NCBI GenBank assembly: GCA_949775045.1
Contig: OX459109.1
Location: 15,608,632 to 15,672,631, forward strand
Reading direction: 5' to 3'
DNA length: 64,000 bases
Source of the DNA: Metridium senile
Lineage: Eukaryota > Cnidaria > Anthozoa > Actiniaria > Metridiidae
The first letter of the stretch is position 1. Every line of letters begins with the position of its first letter. Below the pieces are notes generated by a model, which worked only from the letters and a program-made list of their open reading frames with translations, was not told where the DNA came from and made no database searches. Shown here piece after piece: positions 1 through 11,066 of this stretch. Position numbers and translations under genes: made by a program.

Positions 1-1069
1 TACATTGAGACCCTTTACATTTCTTGTGTAGTATATCAGCAGCACTGAGATGTTGTTTTCCAACACAACTCTTCTGACAGGCATCAACCCTTTCTTTTAT
101 TACTTGAATGAGCCTTTTCTTCTCTGTTTCTGCCTTTTCTTTGTTCTCCTCAAGAATAGTTTTGACACCAACACTGCTGTGGTCTTTAAACTCCTTGTAA
201 AATGTTATGATTTCTTGGATGAATTTTGTTACTCCTTTCTCATCAAGATGTTTAATCCATGGTATTTGCTGGCCATATTTAACAAGTTGTTTTTTGATAC
301 TGCTAAAAGCATTCCTTATTTGGGCTGGTGTTGATACATATAGCTTACCTAATGCTTTCAATTGAGCAGGTGTGATACGCTGTCCTGTAACACTTTCTAT
401 GCACATTTTGACTGTACCAATGTATACTACAACCCTATTTCGCCCACCACTTATCATTGTGTCATTCAAAAAGTTTTTCACATCATATGCAAGTTCTTTG
501 ATGGTAGGGTCCTTTACATCAAACTGGGTTAGAATAGTATCCAATACGTCATCTTGAGAAGGTCTCTGTAGTTCGATGTTCAAAAAACTCGTTACCAGTC
601 GCACTACCCTATGAACGTAAGCAAGTTTACATCTTGCTGCCTCAGCTACATTTCTCTCGGTCAGGATAACTCCATTTTGTCGACAAACAATGAAAATACA
701 TCCAGCTATGACGGGCATTTGCGATCTGGGTAGATTTACAATATGCGGGTTTGGGGTATACACCGATTTCATTATCTCCACTACTTGAGGGATAAAATCT
801 TTTGCTAGACGTAACCTTTCTATTTGCTCTTTTACTCTTCTGTGTAATTGATAATATTTCGCCTTTGGATTAACAGCAAAATTCCATGCTTTAGTTCTCC
901 AGTCTTGGTTAACGAGGCTAGCGTCATAACCAGTGTACGTCGATGTTTTGCCATCGTTTTCAAAACTACCTTCGCCCAATACAACACCACATTCAGAACA
1001 AACCTCTGTACTTTTCTCCTGGTCGACGACTACTGAGCTAGAACCACAATGTGGACAAGTCTTGGTCAT
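1..1069 (-). CDS. BRF2: BRF2-like TFIIIB subunit (partial, C-terminus beyond window)
   Basis: One uninterrupted reading frame runs from an ATG at 1069 down to the window edge, 356 codons without a stop. An N-terminal zinc ribbon (CPHC near residue 5 and CSEC near residue 24) is followed by two cyclin-like repeats. Segments resembling human BRF2 include GCIFIVCRQNGV (core of the first repeat) and PWIKHLDEKGVTKFI in the second. BRF2 recruits TBP to type 3 Pol III promoters (U6, 7SK, selenocysteine tRNA). The general TFIIB/BRF1 family is the alternative, but those two segments and the short linker after the zinc ribbon favour BRF2. No intron is seen, unlike the human gene. It is divergent from PPCDC with 130 bp between the start codons. 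Confidence 0.82.
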   Translation of the reverse strand, partial: MTKTCPHCGSSSVVVDQEKSTEVCSECGVVLGEGSFENDGKTSTYTGYDASLVNQDWRTKAWNFAVNPKAKYYQLHRRVKEQIERLRLAKDFIPQVVEIMKSVYTPNPHIVNLPRSQMPVIAGCIFIVCRQNGVILTERNVAEAARCKLAYVHRVVRLVTSFLNIELQRPSQDDVLDTILTQFDVKDPTIKELAYDVKNFLNDTMISGGRNRVVVYIGTVKMCIESVTGQRITPAQLKALGKLYVSTPAQIRNAFSSIKKQLVKYGQQIPWIKHLDEKGVTKFIQEIITFYKEFKDHSSVGVKTILEENKEKAETEKKRLIQVIKERVDACQKSCVGKQHLSAADILHKKCKGSQC

Positions 1070-1199
1070 TCTAAAACGTCGAAAAGACGTAATGCTGACA
1101 CTTCAACTCTTGTCAACGTTCAATCGACGAAATATATCGAATCTACCAGGCGTTCCTAGTCTATAAGAACCAGTCCTACTCATCGAGTTTTTATTCAAA
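1070..1199. promoter_or_regulatory. Bidirectional promoter BRF2/PPCDC
   Basis: Only 130 bp separate the divergent start codons, so both 5' UTRs and the core promoter must lie here or overlap the coding ends. No TATA box is evident. The PPCDC start codon sits inside an AAAATGGCGGA stretch that matches the YY1 core. Confidence 0.6.
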
Positions 1200-3903
1200 A
1201 TGGCGGACGACACAAGCGAAGTCTGCAAAAGTTCTCCATTACTAGTAAAAAATGTTTTGATTGGTGTTACTGGGAGCGTTGCAAGTGTGAAGCTAGGAAT
1301 TTTAGTACAAGAATTGCTGTCATCCAAAAAGGCAAGTTTAGTTAAGCTATAGAGCAATACCATTGTTATATCACAATGACGCACCTATTATCGCGCACGC
1401 ACATCCTATTATCGTACTTTTCCTTAAAAAATAAAATATCTTCTATTCTGCGTAAACAGAATAAGCAACCATAATTGTTTTAGTTTTTAGTAGATATATA
1501 TTATTTTTTACGAAAAGCACGATAATAGGATGTGCGCGATGATAGGTACAACTACCTTATCATTGTTTTTGTTTAGGTTGAAGTAAAGGTTGTTGCTACT
1601 AACAATGCGGTACACTTTTTCAATATGGATGAAATTCCCGTCAAAGTCTACAGAGATATAGATGAGTGGCAGGTTTGTATCTACTAATGTCATACCTAGA
1701 TCATCCCCCTTACTCGACCTGGGAGTGGAGACTCCCTTATAAAAGGGGGTGCCGGTCCTCGTCGGAAATTCTGAAAATGAACCCTAAAAGGAACCTGTAT
1801 TTTGAGATGATGGGCGTGGCAGTGATGAAATTTCACCCCTAAGAGGGAACAGAAAGGGGATTAAAATTAAAATCAATCTTTGTTGTTGATGATTGTTGTT
1901 GATCTTATACCCCAAAAGGGACCACAAAACTCAGCCAGTGGCCATTCTCGTCATTATCACTATGAGCAGGACCAAAAGACTGAAAGGGATGACGAGCCCC
2001 CCCCCCCCCCATTCATACTCAACCCCACTTTGTTTTGAAACATTGTTTTCAAAGAAGATTACATACTTGTAAAAGTTGTGTTCATTTTTCTGTTTGAATT
2101 TCACCAGGGATGGCAAAAGATGAAGGACCCGGTTCTTCATATAGAGGTAAAAAACTCCACTGCTTTCTCAAAATAATATTATTGTTATCATAATTTCATA
2201 GGGTACAGTAACACTAATAAATAAATGAATCATTGTTTAATGTCAAGATACAAGGAGGCGCGTTACAGAATCTCCTTAGCCAGTTGCTTATGTTTAGATA
2301 TTGTATGTTGTGATTTTAGCTTCGCAAGTGGGCTGACTTGATGGTGATTGCTCCTTTAGATGCTAACACAATGGCAAAAATATCCAATGGAATGTGTGAT
2401 AACCTACTGGTAACATCTTCCTTTAATTCTAAATTTTTGTGATAAAATGGATGACGGCAAAAATGCTTAAAAGCGAAATGTTTAATTCTAAATTGATGGA
2501 ATAATTCAATTTTCAATTTCCATGCTTGCAAGCTGACACTCAGACTCTATAAGTGATATTGTCTATATGTTGTTGATGCTAGCTGATTTTATTAGTAATA
2601 TATAGCCTCCTCCGCATGCAACACTGCTGGGTTTCCTTTGTCACCTGCTGGGTTTCCTTTATCATGTGAACCGGAGAGGAATGGGCTCTCACCCCCTCCC
2701 CCCACCATTTGTTCTGCCACAGGAAGCCCAGAGGCAACAAAGGAAGCCCAGAGTCAAGAGTTGCATGCGGAAGAGGCTAAGTAATATAGACCAAATCAAA
2801 ATATGCCATCCAATTTGGATAACAATTATTCTTGACTGGCTATAATCCTCATGTTCATGTTTAAACACAATGGCCTTTTTATAGTATAACTTAATTAACA
2901 TTATTATATTTATTACTGGGTTAGTTAAAATCATAATTGTACATGTAAATTTTCTATAGTTTTTTATATATAGTATTTTAACATTTTATATTTGTATTTT
3001 ATAGCTTTTAATCTATTTATTTGTTTGTATGTTATTTGAGGGCCACAAGTTTATTAGTCTATGAAGACTATCTAGTGTCACCCTCTCAAAATAAAGAGTC
3101 TATCTATATCTATGCCACTGAGGCTAGCCAGTTAAGAACAATAATTAAAATAGGATTCCATATTTCAATTTGATCTATTGTCTGTGTCATCAAATGTAAG
3201 AGGAATACAGTATACTAAAGATTTTTTAGATTATTTATCTAATTGTTCATTTTCAATTCAAAGGTAAATAATTACTCATGGTCTATGTTTTTTTTAGACT
3301 TGCATTGTACGAGCCTGGGATATGAACAAACCACTAATACTTTGCCCTGCTATGAATACATTGATGTGGAATCACCCAATAACAGCAACTCAAGTTGATG
3401 CACTTTGTAACATGGGATATACATTCTTACCTACAGTCGTAAAAAAGTTGGCCTGTGGTGATTATGGTAAATAGGAATAACATAATATTGTTGACAATAA
3501 TATCATTGAGATGGTCTAATAACAATGGTGATAATCAATATAATGTAATATGGTGCTCATCTAGCACATTTCATATCTGTCTTAACATCCTAATCCTACA
3601 AGGCACAGAGTCCCCCTGAATATTTTCAGTCAGACATAATCACAAAGTCAATGCATTCTTCTCAATTGGTGCTCCAGGGAAGACGCCAAGCCTGTCCTCA
3701 TGTATGGAAATTCAGTACTCTACCAATATAATAGATTATATAGAATGATATATAATGGTGACAAAGATGTGCCTCATGATGGCATGTGATAATAATATGT
3801 TGTTAATTTATTCATAGGAGAAGGAGCAATGGCTTTAGTTCCAACTATTGTGGAAAAGATATTACAATGTTTGGAAACAACAAAACAAAATGATTCTGAT
3901 TAG
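1200..3903 (+). CDS. PPCDC: Phosphopantothenoylcysteine decarboxylase
   Basis: Six exons: 1200-1331, 1577-1672, 2108-2146, 2320-2409, 3298-3466, 3818-3903. They join in frame to 203 aa, against 204 in human. The enzyme is a flavoprotein that decarboxylates 4'-phosphopantothenoylcysteine to 4'-phosphopantetheine in coenzyme A synthesis. Visible family features: the N-terminal flavin-fold GVTGSVAS, the catalytic histidine in VLHIELRKWADL, the substrate-clamp CPAMNTLMW, and the redox cysteine in ACGDYGEGAMA. The first intron begins with GC (AAG|GCAAGT); without it exon 2 does not join in frame. The start ATG is the first in the shared promoter and overlaps a YY1-like site. Confidence 0.95.
1381..1550. 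mobile_element. Palindromic MITE-like element in PPCDC intron 1
   Basis: The arms at about 1381-1430 and 1500-1550 are near-perfect inverted copies built around a CATCCTATTATCG core. There is no coding capacity. Confidence 0.7.
1690..2025. repeat. Low-complexity interspersed repeat with poly-C, PPCDC intron 2
   Basis: Contains CTCCCTTATAAAAGGGGG, internally repeated pieces resembling CCCCAAAAGGGACCAC, and a run of C. It shares the ACTCCCTTA plus homopolymer style of the element at 16455-16745, so probably one non-autonomous family. Confidence 0.4.
2596..2790. mobile_element. Inverted-repeat MITE-like element, PPCDC intron 4
   Basis: The 5' arm reads TAGCCTCCTCCGCATGCAAC and the 3' arm GTTGCATGCGGAAGAGGCTA. 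Each arm also carries two copies of a GGGTTTCCTTTG-type motif. Confidence 0.65.
2796..3185. mobile_element. Palindromic MITE split by a retroelement-tail insertion
   Basis: The left arm (about 2796-2880, with ACCAAATCAAAATATG and ATTCTTGACTGGC) and right arm (about 3112-3185, with GCCAGTTAAGAACAATAATT) match the intact element at 59643-59800. The intervening roughly 230 bp ends in GAGGGCCACAAGTTTATTAG...AATAAAGAGTCTATCTATATC, which looks like the 3' tail of a non-LTR retroelement; a similar tail occurs at 37378-37450. Confidence 0.55.
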
Positions 3904-4519
3904 ATGATTATAAAGGAAGGCTTATCAACTGCTGCTGGGCATTCTACATTCATCAAGGCTATATACATGCCTTTTATGGCCTCAACACTGTCATGTGCTG
4001 AATGGTAGTCAAATCCAAACAAAGTTTCAACCAGGAAATTAATTAAGTGGAACAAGCTGGACAGAAAAAGAAATTAACCCATAATATTTATTTACAAATT
4101 GTATATATACATTGTACAGATTTGAAAATATGTTTTTTACAAACTGATTAAATAGATGCTTGATATGCAACTACTTAGACTGAGTCATGAATGCTATTTA
4201 CTATTAGTACCACATATCAATCTAATAGACCATTCTTACAAAGCAGCTTATTGTTTGCAAATCCTCAGCAAGCTTCACTTTGACTTAATAAAACAAATGC
4301 ACCATGAGTCAGAGTGAGGCTTGCTAGGCAATTGCATATGATGAACTGCTTTATTAGAAAGATTTGTTGAATGAATTAGAAGATTATCATCATGTTGATG
4401 ACTAGATACCAATATGCTCTAAGCATGAAAAAGAAGCTCATATTGCTTGCAATTTGGTTTCTTGTGAGACCAGTCTTCAATGCATTTCATTGAATAGTTC
4501 TATATAGTAGACAAATAGC
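3904..4519. other. Convergent spacer PPCDC/XPA
   Basis: Both genes end here. It holds the 3' UTRs and one palindromic element at 4233-4363, whose arms share AAGCAG(C/T)T and GCAAGC(C/T)TCAC(T/C)(T/C)TGACT. Nothing else is recognised. Confidence 0.5.
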
Positions 4520-6011
4520 TCACATTTTCTCAAATTCCACTTGATATCCACAGTCCTTACAAGTCTTTGTCCACATATCGGTTTCTTCATCATATGTCTC
4601 TCCACCTTCTTCGCCTTCTTTGGGATAAACATGCTGGTGTTTTGAAAGATCTTTTTGCCATGTACTTGTACGTACAGCTTTTCTTAGCTCTGCAAACAAT
4701 GACATGTGACAAAAACATCAAAAATTGACTTATTTTAAACTCCATATTATAGATGGTTTTACCTTTGACTTTCTTGTCGAATTTCTTTTGTTTCTGGATT
4801 TCTCTTTTTTCTATCTTGTCTTCCTTGGCTTGTTCAAGTTTATCTTCATCTCCCCAGACTACATTGGCTCTTTCCTTTACCTTAAAGTAATTACAAAATC
4901 ATAGAATGATGTCCAGTTGTACAAAAAATCCCCTCCCTCTCCTCCGTAGTATCCATTTGATGTAAGATTTACCTGTGATATTAAATATAGTTTCATGTCG
5001 CCACGAGAGTGGTGAGGATTTTTCTTCACTTGATATTTCAATGGTGGCTCTCTTCTATCCAAGTCAACATCCTTTAATAAAAATTGCTGCAAAGAGATCA
5101 AATAATACAATTTATAGTGCTAAAGGAAGTATTCAACCTGCTGAATGCCAGATTACACAGGGAACCCAAACATGAATGGAACACAAACCTGTTTTGCTTC
5201 AGTTTTTGTTATAAGGCAATATTTGCCTGATTCATCTGATTCTCTAAAACAAAATGAAACAATGGATGGGTCAGTGGTTGATGCACAAGAACAATTCAAT
5301 ATAAGATAGTAATCAAGTAACATAGGAATGTACATAATCTAATAACATTCTCTCTTTTACTCTGACGAAGGGCAAAAGTTAGAAACATCAGTAAAGTTAC
5401 GGTGTTACAAATTTCGTTATATTACCTATGATATGAATGAATGAATGAGACAATAAAGAAATGACAGGATGAAGGCATGGGAAATAAATGGATCATTTGA
5501 ATGAAATACAAGTATAAAACACCAAATGAGATCTACCTGCAAGAGTCACATATGTACGCATCAAAAGTTCGATACAGAAAGGAATCCATGAATTCTTTCC
5601 CGCATTCATTACAGATTAGCCTATCGCCACCGAGAATTGGGACTGTATACAGAAACAAAAATAAGAAAAAATAACTATGCATCTCTTAATATTGACAATA
5701 CACACACATTAGATTGATGTTTTTAATGTACCGGGATCCTCTACAAGATTTCTTGGTGGTCTACTTAATTCTTCTTGTTCTTCAGCATCTAATAGAAAAC
5801 CTCCACCAGTATCTACGACTCTAGATAAACCACTATTGCTGTTGCTGCTACCAGTGTTTATGTCACTCTCGTTGTGTTTCGCTCCATCTATGTCCTTGTT
5901 TCTCGTTGGGTACGGCCGATTTGACAGCCGTGCACTGCGAAGTAACAAAGCCTTTTGTCTGTTACGCTCTATCCGTGCTTTTTGCGTAGCAGACAGCTTT
6001 GGTTCAGACAT
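4520..6011 (-). CDS. XPA: DNA damage recognition protein XPA
   Basis: Six exons on the minus strand: 5732-6011, 5537-5642, 5189-5243, 4973-5086, 4763-4880, 4520-4689. They join in frame to 280 aa (human 273). XPA is the damage-verification scaffold of nucleotide excision repair in the nucleus, binding RPA, ERCC1 and TFIIH. Visible in order: a basic N-terminus, the ERCC1-binding DTGGGF with an acidic follower, the C4 zinc finger (CNEC, 17 residues, CDSC), the DNA-binding core with [16 protein letters not shown] and GDMKLYL, a charged helix ending [16 protein letters not shown], and a C-terminal TCKDCG motif ending FEKM. All landmark residues of the human protein are kept. It shares a 322-bp divergent promoter with the C1orf43 homologue. 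Confidence 0.97.
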
Positions 6012-6333
6012 TTTTACATCAAGTTTTCAACTTATGCAACTCGGCCGCCATATTGGAATGTTGCTATTGGTAGTTACCGCTGATTTCGTGACCGCGTACT
6101 CATGTCAATTTGGTCGCCATCTTGTTTACGTTTGTACAAAACATTGGTAGTACAAATGCTATCATAGATGCAAGATTTGTCACTAAATATGACTTTTACC
6201 AGCATTAATTGGATATTAGGCAAACAGTCCTTTACAGGGCGTGTATTTTTGACATCCAGAGCTTAGATTAATACAGATTTTCTGACCTTAAACATCAATC
6301 AAAGAACTGAGTGCAGAACGACCTTCATTCATC
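6012..6333. promoter_or_regulatory. Bidirectional promoter XPA/C1orf43 with two YY1-like sites
   Basis: 322 bp between the divergent ATGs. Two matches to the YY1 core on the same strand: GGCCGCCATATTGG at about 6043-6056 and GTCGCCATCTTG at about 6113-6124. No TATA box is obvious. Confidence 0.6.
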
Positions 6334-9300
6334 ATGGCTTTCGACGAGCCAGTAAGCGACACGGATGCTAAACTACTGAAGAAATTTGGTGGCGTGGAGC
6401 TTGTTATGGTCATCATATTTACAATTACGGTAAATATATGTTTGCAATAATATGGCGTTCAAATACACTCTATCGTTGGGTTCCCTGTGTTAATTGGGCG
6501 TCATCCATATCTAGCCCCTTAGAAGTAATTGTGTTTAGTAAAACAAAGTAATTATTATTTGTTTTTATTTTAGTTCGTGCTATTGGTTGTGATACTAATC
6601 AAAAGACAAATATTAAGGATGTTATTAATATCCAAAAGAGGGCCACATACCCCAGTAGGTACCTCTGCACCTCAACCTTTAGCAAGAGAGATAGAGATAC
6701 GTCTAAGAAAGATTGCAAGGCTAAGAATAGAGCCAAGAATGATGGCAGAGCAGTTTAATAAGGCATCAGAAGATACAAGTGAATTTGATTCACCACCAGG
6801 TATTGCCAGATATATATAACTATATCATAATCTTTTACTCAGACAAAGGGCTGAAGGTCGAAGCGTCAGTCAACATTTTTTACGGTGTTACAAATTTCAT
6901 TATATTACCTATCAATTATATCTAGCACTGACGCAGCCTGTTTTCTAATTTTCTAACATTTATTTATTGATTGGTGTAAGAGCATTGAGCTTTAGTGTAA
7001 CGCTCCTAAAACCTTGTATTGTTATTATTACTATTATTTAGATCAGTATGCCCGAAGCTATAAATACAGGCTGAAAGCAATGGATAAAATGACTGAGCTG
7101 GGTGAGTATTTGAACGTTTGGGTTCCCTGTGTCCTATAAACCATTGGCAGCCCAAGACTATGATATCAAATAGAATCTATGAAGGTAACATCAAGTCATT
7201 CACATTAACTTTTCAGATGACCTTATTTGTTCTATCAATAATAAGTATGGTCGCCGTAAAGGTCAGTCAGTGAGGGGTTATCTAAGGATGCTGCAGAAAA
7301 ATCCTTTCAATGTGGTTAAAGGTGGTGACGACACTATTGACAAACTGGCAGAAATGTATGAACATGCAAGATATGAACCCAAGGTAACAACTTGTCTCTT
7401 AAAACATACTTGATCACACAAATGATATAGGATACTAGATAGTTTACATTGATAGAAATAGTAGACTTCTTTTATTAGGGACGGACCATTTGATATTTGA
7501 TGGGGAGGGGGGCTGAATTAAAAAAAAATATTGAGCAAGCTTTTAAATTCGAAAAAAAATATCGAGCACCCTTTTTTGCACAAACAAAAAGGATTTTGTT
7601 CTAGTACTACCCAAAAAATATCTTGCAACATCTGTGCCCCAAAAACAAATATCGAGCACCAACAAAACAGCCCTCCCCCCATCAAATATCAAATGGTCCG
7701 TCCCTTACTCGCTTTGAACAGCAGTCCTGCTGCCAATGTGAAATTATTAAACAACAGAACTACATATGTACAGGTACAATATTATCACTACAATATCGAT
7801 ACAGTGCAAATAAAAAAGCTATATAAACAAGATATCTCAACAATTTATCTATCAGACTTGTAAACATCAATACATGTCTTTATGAACATCTGTTGTCTCT
7901 GTATTGATTGACTATTTCAATGATTGCTGTAGGAGTTTGGTAATGTACAGTATCGCAAGTTTGCATACTTGGTTGAACAAATGAAAGACAGGTTGGTTTT
8001 AAAATACCTTATCTATTGTTAGTGTTGTGACATGCCATTATATACATGTGTATCCTGTTATTTGTACAGTTACACAACATATTTATACTCTATTATAATA
8101 ACTTGAATGAAAAGTCATTTCACAGTTCCGTTCAGTGACCACAAATGATAGTTCCAAGGTTATGAGTTACTGTGCATGATAAATCATAGTTTTGCTTATA
8201 TGCGCAGCAATTGAACTTTGACTTAGAACTATCATTTGTGGTCATTTTACTAATGGAACTGTGAAAAGGAGTATTCTACCACTGCATCTACATGTCCATC
8301 TATGATGTCTGATATTAATTTGAGATAACTTCAAAAAGCCAAACAGATTTAATTCAATAAGTCCATTTGGCATTTCTCAATTGTTTGTTTTAAACCACAT
8401 TATAGATGTGCATTTTAAATGACCTAAAAATAATACTTAAACTTAGAATCATTGCTGTGTCAATGATTTATTTAAAATTACTATGTCAATGTGGTGATTT
8501 GGATTTTTTAGGGTGAACCTTGAAGCACTTTCTACTGCCACTGTGGATACTGTTGCATTCATACAATTCTGAGATCCTCTTCTACTTCTTGCTAATCCTC
8601 TGTCAGTACTCTTTTCACTTTCTTTATAACTTGTCTTTTTTACTGTACTTTTCACTGGTTAATTGTTATATAACTGTTAACTTGTTAATACCGTATATTG
8701 TAGTTAAAAACCCTTAAAGAATAATAATGATTAAGTAGACTGCAAAACAGTCCCTACTTTTATGCGAAAACTCTGAGGAAACGAGTTGAAGTTCGATCGG
8801 ACAAAATTCTGGCCACGCGAGAATGAGGAGAGGATTAACGGCCAAGCAGGGAGTGAGCCGAGAGAGGAGAGACGTGTTAATCCTCTCATACTCGCGTGGC
8901 CAGAATTTCGTCCGGTCGAACTTCAACTTGTTTCCTTGGAGTTTTCGCGTAAAAGTAGGGACTGTTTTGCAGTCTAAAGATTAAGTGGCATAATTGTAAT
9001 GCACAAACTAAAGCACAGAAACTTTAATATGCTAACATTATTTAATGTGTCTTAAAGTGTCTTATTAATAATCATGTTTAAATTTGTTTGCTTTTTGTTT
9101 ATCTCAAATAATATATCATTGCTGTCGAGTCTTCTTTATATCTTTATCTATTCACCATTAATCTATTCTTATAAACATCACTTTCAATTCAGTCAACATT
9201 TGCATTCACATACTACTAAACCATGGATAATGAAAACAAAAGGCAATATACATCAGCTTTTTATTATTTAATTTTTTTAAATATAATGCATGTATCTGTG

Positions 9301-9999
9301 GTACTATATCTGTAATTGACAAAGATATGGTAAATGCATGCAAATAACTGTAGCATTCATTCATAAACATTTATCAATATTTGACTCATATTATGTGTAC
9401 ACCTAGTTGCAAGAAAATTGTCCTGATATTTGTAATTTAGTGGAAAAGTAATTAATTAAAACTTAGACAAAAGAAGATCACTAAAGCTGAACTCTTTCTT
9501 TTGTTATTCCTCTATTACTAAATTAATTGTTTTTTTTTTATGTGACAACATTCTTGCAATTAGGTGTATATATTAATACTGGTGAACTAGTTTTCATAGA
9601 TGATGGCCTTTTGGCTAATTTGTTGTCCAATTTCCCATCAACAGAGTTAGACTGTACATCAATGTTCCTGGTAGTTTGATTATAAATACTTCAAGTAAAC
9701 AACCCAAGAAACCTCCGTTATCAAGCACTAAAGTCAATGCACAAAGTACTGAAATAAAACCTGAGGGAACAGAACAGCAAAATGATGATCAAACCAAAGA
9801 TTTGCCACCACAAACTCCTGAGAAAACTGAGGAACATGATATAGAGGGTGACGAAACAGATGATGTGAATCGACCACTGTTACCGCAGGAAGATATTATG
9901 TCAGAGACAACTAAAGACTCATCTGATACAGTTGTTATGGTGCATAAAGGCAGTGTTAATGCACCTACGACTAGTGGATTGAATGAGGAGAATTTATAA
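6334..9999 (+). CDS. C1orf43: C1orf43/NICE-3 family membrane protein
   Basis: Six exons: 6334-6429, 6574-6799, 7042-7101, 7217-7383, 7933-7991, 9645-9999, joining in frame to 320 aa (human about 253). A short N-terminus is followed by one membrane segment at about residues 22-41 (LVMVIIFTIT then FVLLVVILI) and a basic KRQILRMLLISKRGPHTPVG. This matches the NICE-3 family signature (human KRQIMRFAMKSRRGPHVPVG). The middle (LARE-EIR, YEHARYEPKEFGN) also aligns. The C-terminal about 110 residues are low-complexity, rich in P, T, E and D, and longer than in human. The human protein has been linked to Golgi/mitochondrial membranes and phagocytosis, but its biochemical role is not established. Intron 5 (1.65 kb) holds two palindromic elements. 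Confidence 0.9.
7476..7708. mobile_element. MITE-like palindrome, C1orf43 intron 4
   Basis: Terminal inverted repeats GGGACGGACCATTTGATATT and its complement at 7680-7706. A diverged relative with the same ends lies at 56236-56434. Confidence 0.75.
8117..8267. mobile_element. MITE-like palindrome, C1orf43 intron 5
   Basis: Arms TTTCACAGTTCCGTTCAGTG and the complementary copy near 8230-8265 enclose an AT-rich centre. A single-arm relative sits at about 63411-63452. Confidence 0.75.
8736..8977. mobile_element. Long near-perfect palindrome, C1orf43 intron 5
   Basis: About 100-bp arms: the left begins GACTGCAAAACAGTCCCTAC and the right ends GTAGGGACTGTTTTGCAGTC, with GGCCACGCGAGA internally. 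The apparent open frames on both strands are by-products of the palindrome. Confidence 0.8.
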
Positions 10000-11066
10000 C
10001 ACTTGTCACTAGAATCACTAGAGTGCAAACAGTATATCTGGGAAACAATAGTAATACTAAATAGTACCCGTTATTATAATTCTATTGTTTTCTATTGGTC
10101 AATTAGCACTATCTTGTACTATTTAGTAATTTGTATTTCATAGATATAATGTTTGCGCTCTAGTGTATCAGGGAAAGGACACCAGACATTAACAACTAGT
10201 ATCCACTAGTTTTACAGTAAATATAAGAACCAACAGAACATTAATATTGCATAGCTGATATAGCAGATTTCATATGATTGTGAAAAGTTCAGTGCCATGT
10301 GCGTGCTGTGCCTTGACCTCATTTTTGCTGTGACCTTTTCACAGTCAAACGAAATCTGCTCTAAGGGCACACTACTTGTCAAGTTGTTATCTAAAGTTAC
10401 CGTTTATTTGTATATAACTCATAAGGCATAATTGAAGACATACGGCATTTGATATATCAATACTATAAAGCGACTAATGCTGAAAATCTACACTATTGTC
10501 AAACTTTGCATAATTTATTTAGATTCTAATAATTTTAGTTATTAAAAAATAAAAATAAATATTGGAATAAGATATCTTAGTCTTATAGACCCTTTCATAA
10601 TTATGCGACCATCGAAGATCAGACAACAGCATCTAAAAGGCGTTTTTCAAATGCCATCAATTAATAAGATATCTTAGTCTTATAGACCCTTTCATAATTA
10701 TGCGACCATCGAAGATCAGTTTTTCAAATGCCATCAATTAATAAGATATCTTAGACTTATAGACCCTTTCATAATTATGCGACCATCAAAGATCAGACAA
10801 CAGCATTTAAAAGGCGTTTTTCAAATGCCATCAATTAATATATGATAGTTAACAACTGATATTTTTGTTTGATAGCAGCGTAAAACGCCTTTTCTTGTTG
10901 ACTGTCTGTGGTCCAGTTATTATAAAATGTGCAGTAATTGTGATGCTCACAATATCCTATAGTGGGTTCCCTGTTGTTTGAATTACACAGGGATCCTATG
11001 GAGTGTTTTATTCTTCATGTTGGATTCCCTGTTGTTTGTAATACCACAGGGATCCCATTTAATGTT
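10000..11066. other. Convergent spacer C1orf43/POLR2M, repeat-filled
   Basis: Holds two palindromic elements (10016-10166 with ends CACTAGAGTGCAAACA; 10258-10363 with ends AGCAGATTTC), a three-unit tandem repeat (10567-10840), and two copies of a short palindrome built on TTCCCTGTTGTTTG...CACAGGGATCC (10966-11057). The second palindrome is related to 61924-62068. Confidence 0.6.
10567..10840. repeat. Three-unit tandem repeat, about 97 bp
   Basis: Units start at 10567, 10664 and 10741 with ATAAGATATCTTAG. The second unit is shorter (77 bp) because about 20 bp around the ACAACAGCAT segment are missing. Confidence 0.85.

Noticed and set aside
1..1069. First read as TFIIB itself
   Set aside because: Zinc ribbon plus cyclin repeats fit both, but GCIFIVCRQNGV and PWIKHLDEKGVTKFI and the short linker match BRF2 better; TFIIB signature segments were not seen.
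8736..8977. microRNA hairpin
   Set aside because: The arms are about 100 bp and near-perfect with no miRNA-like loop or unpaired flanks; a MITE is the simpler reading.
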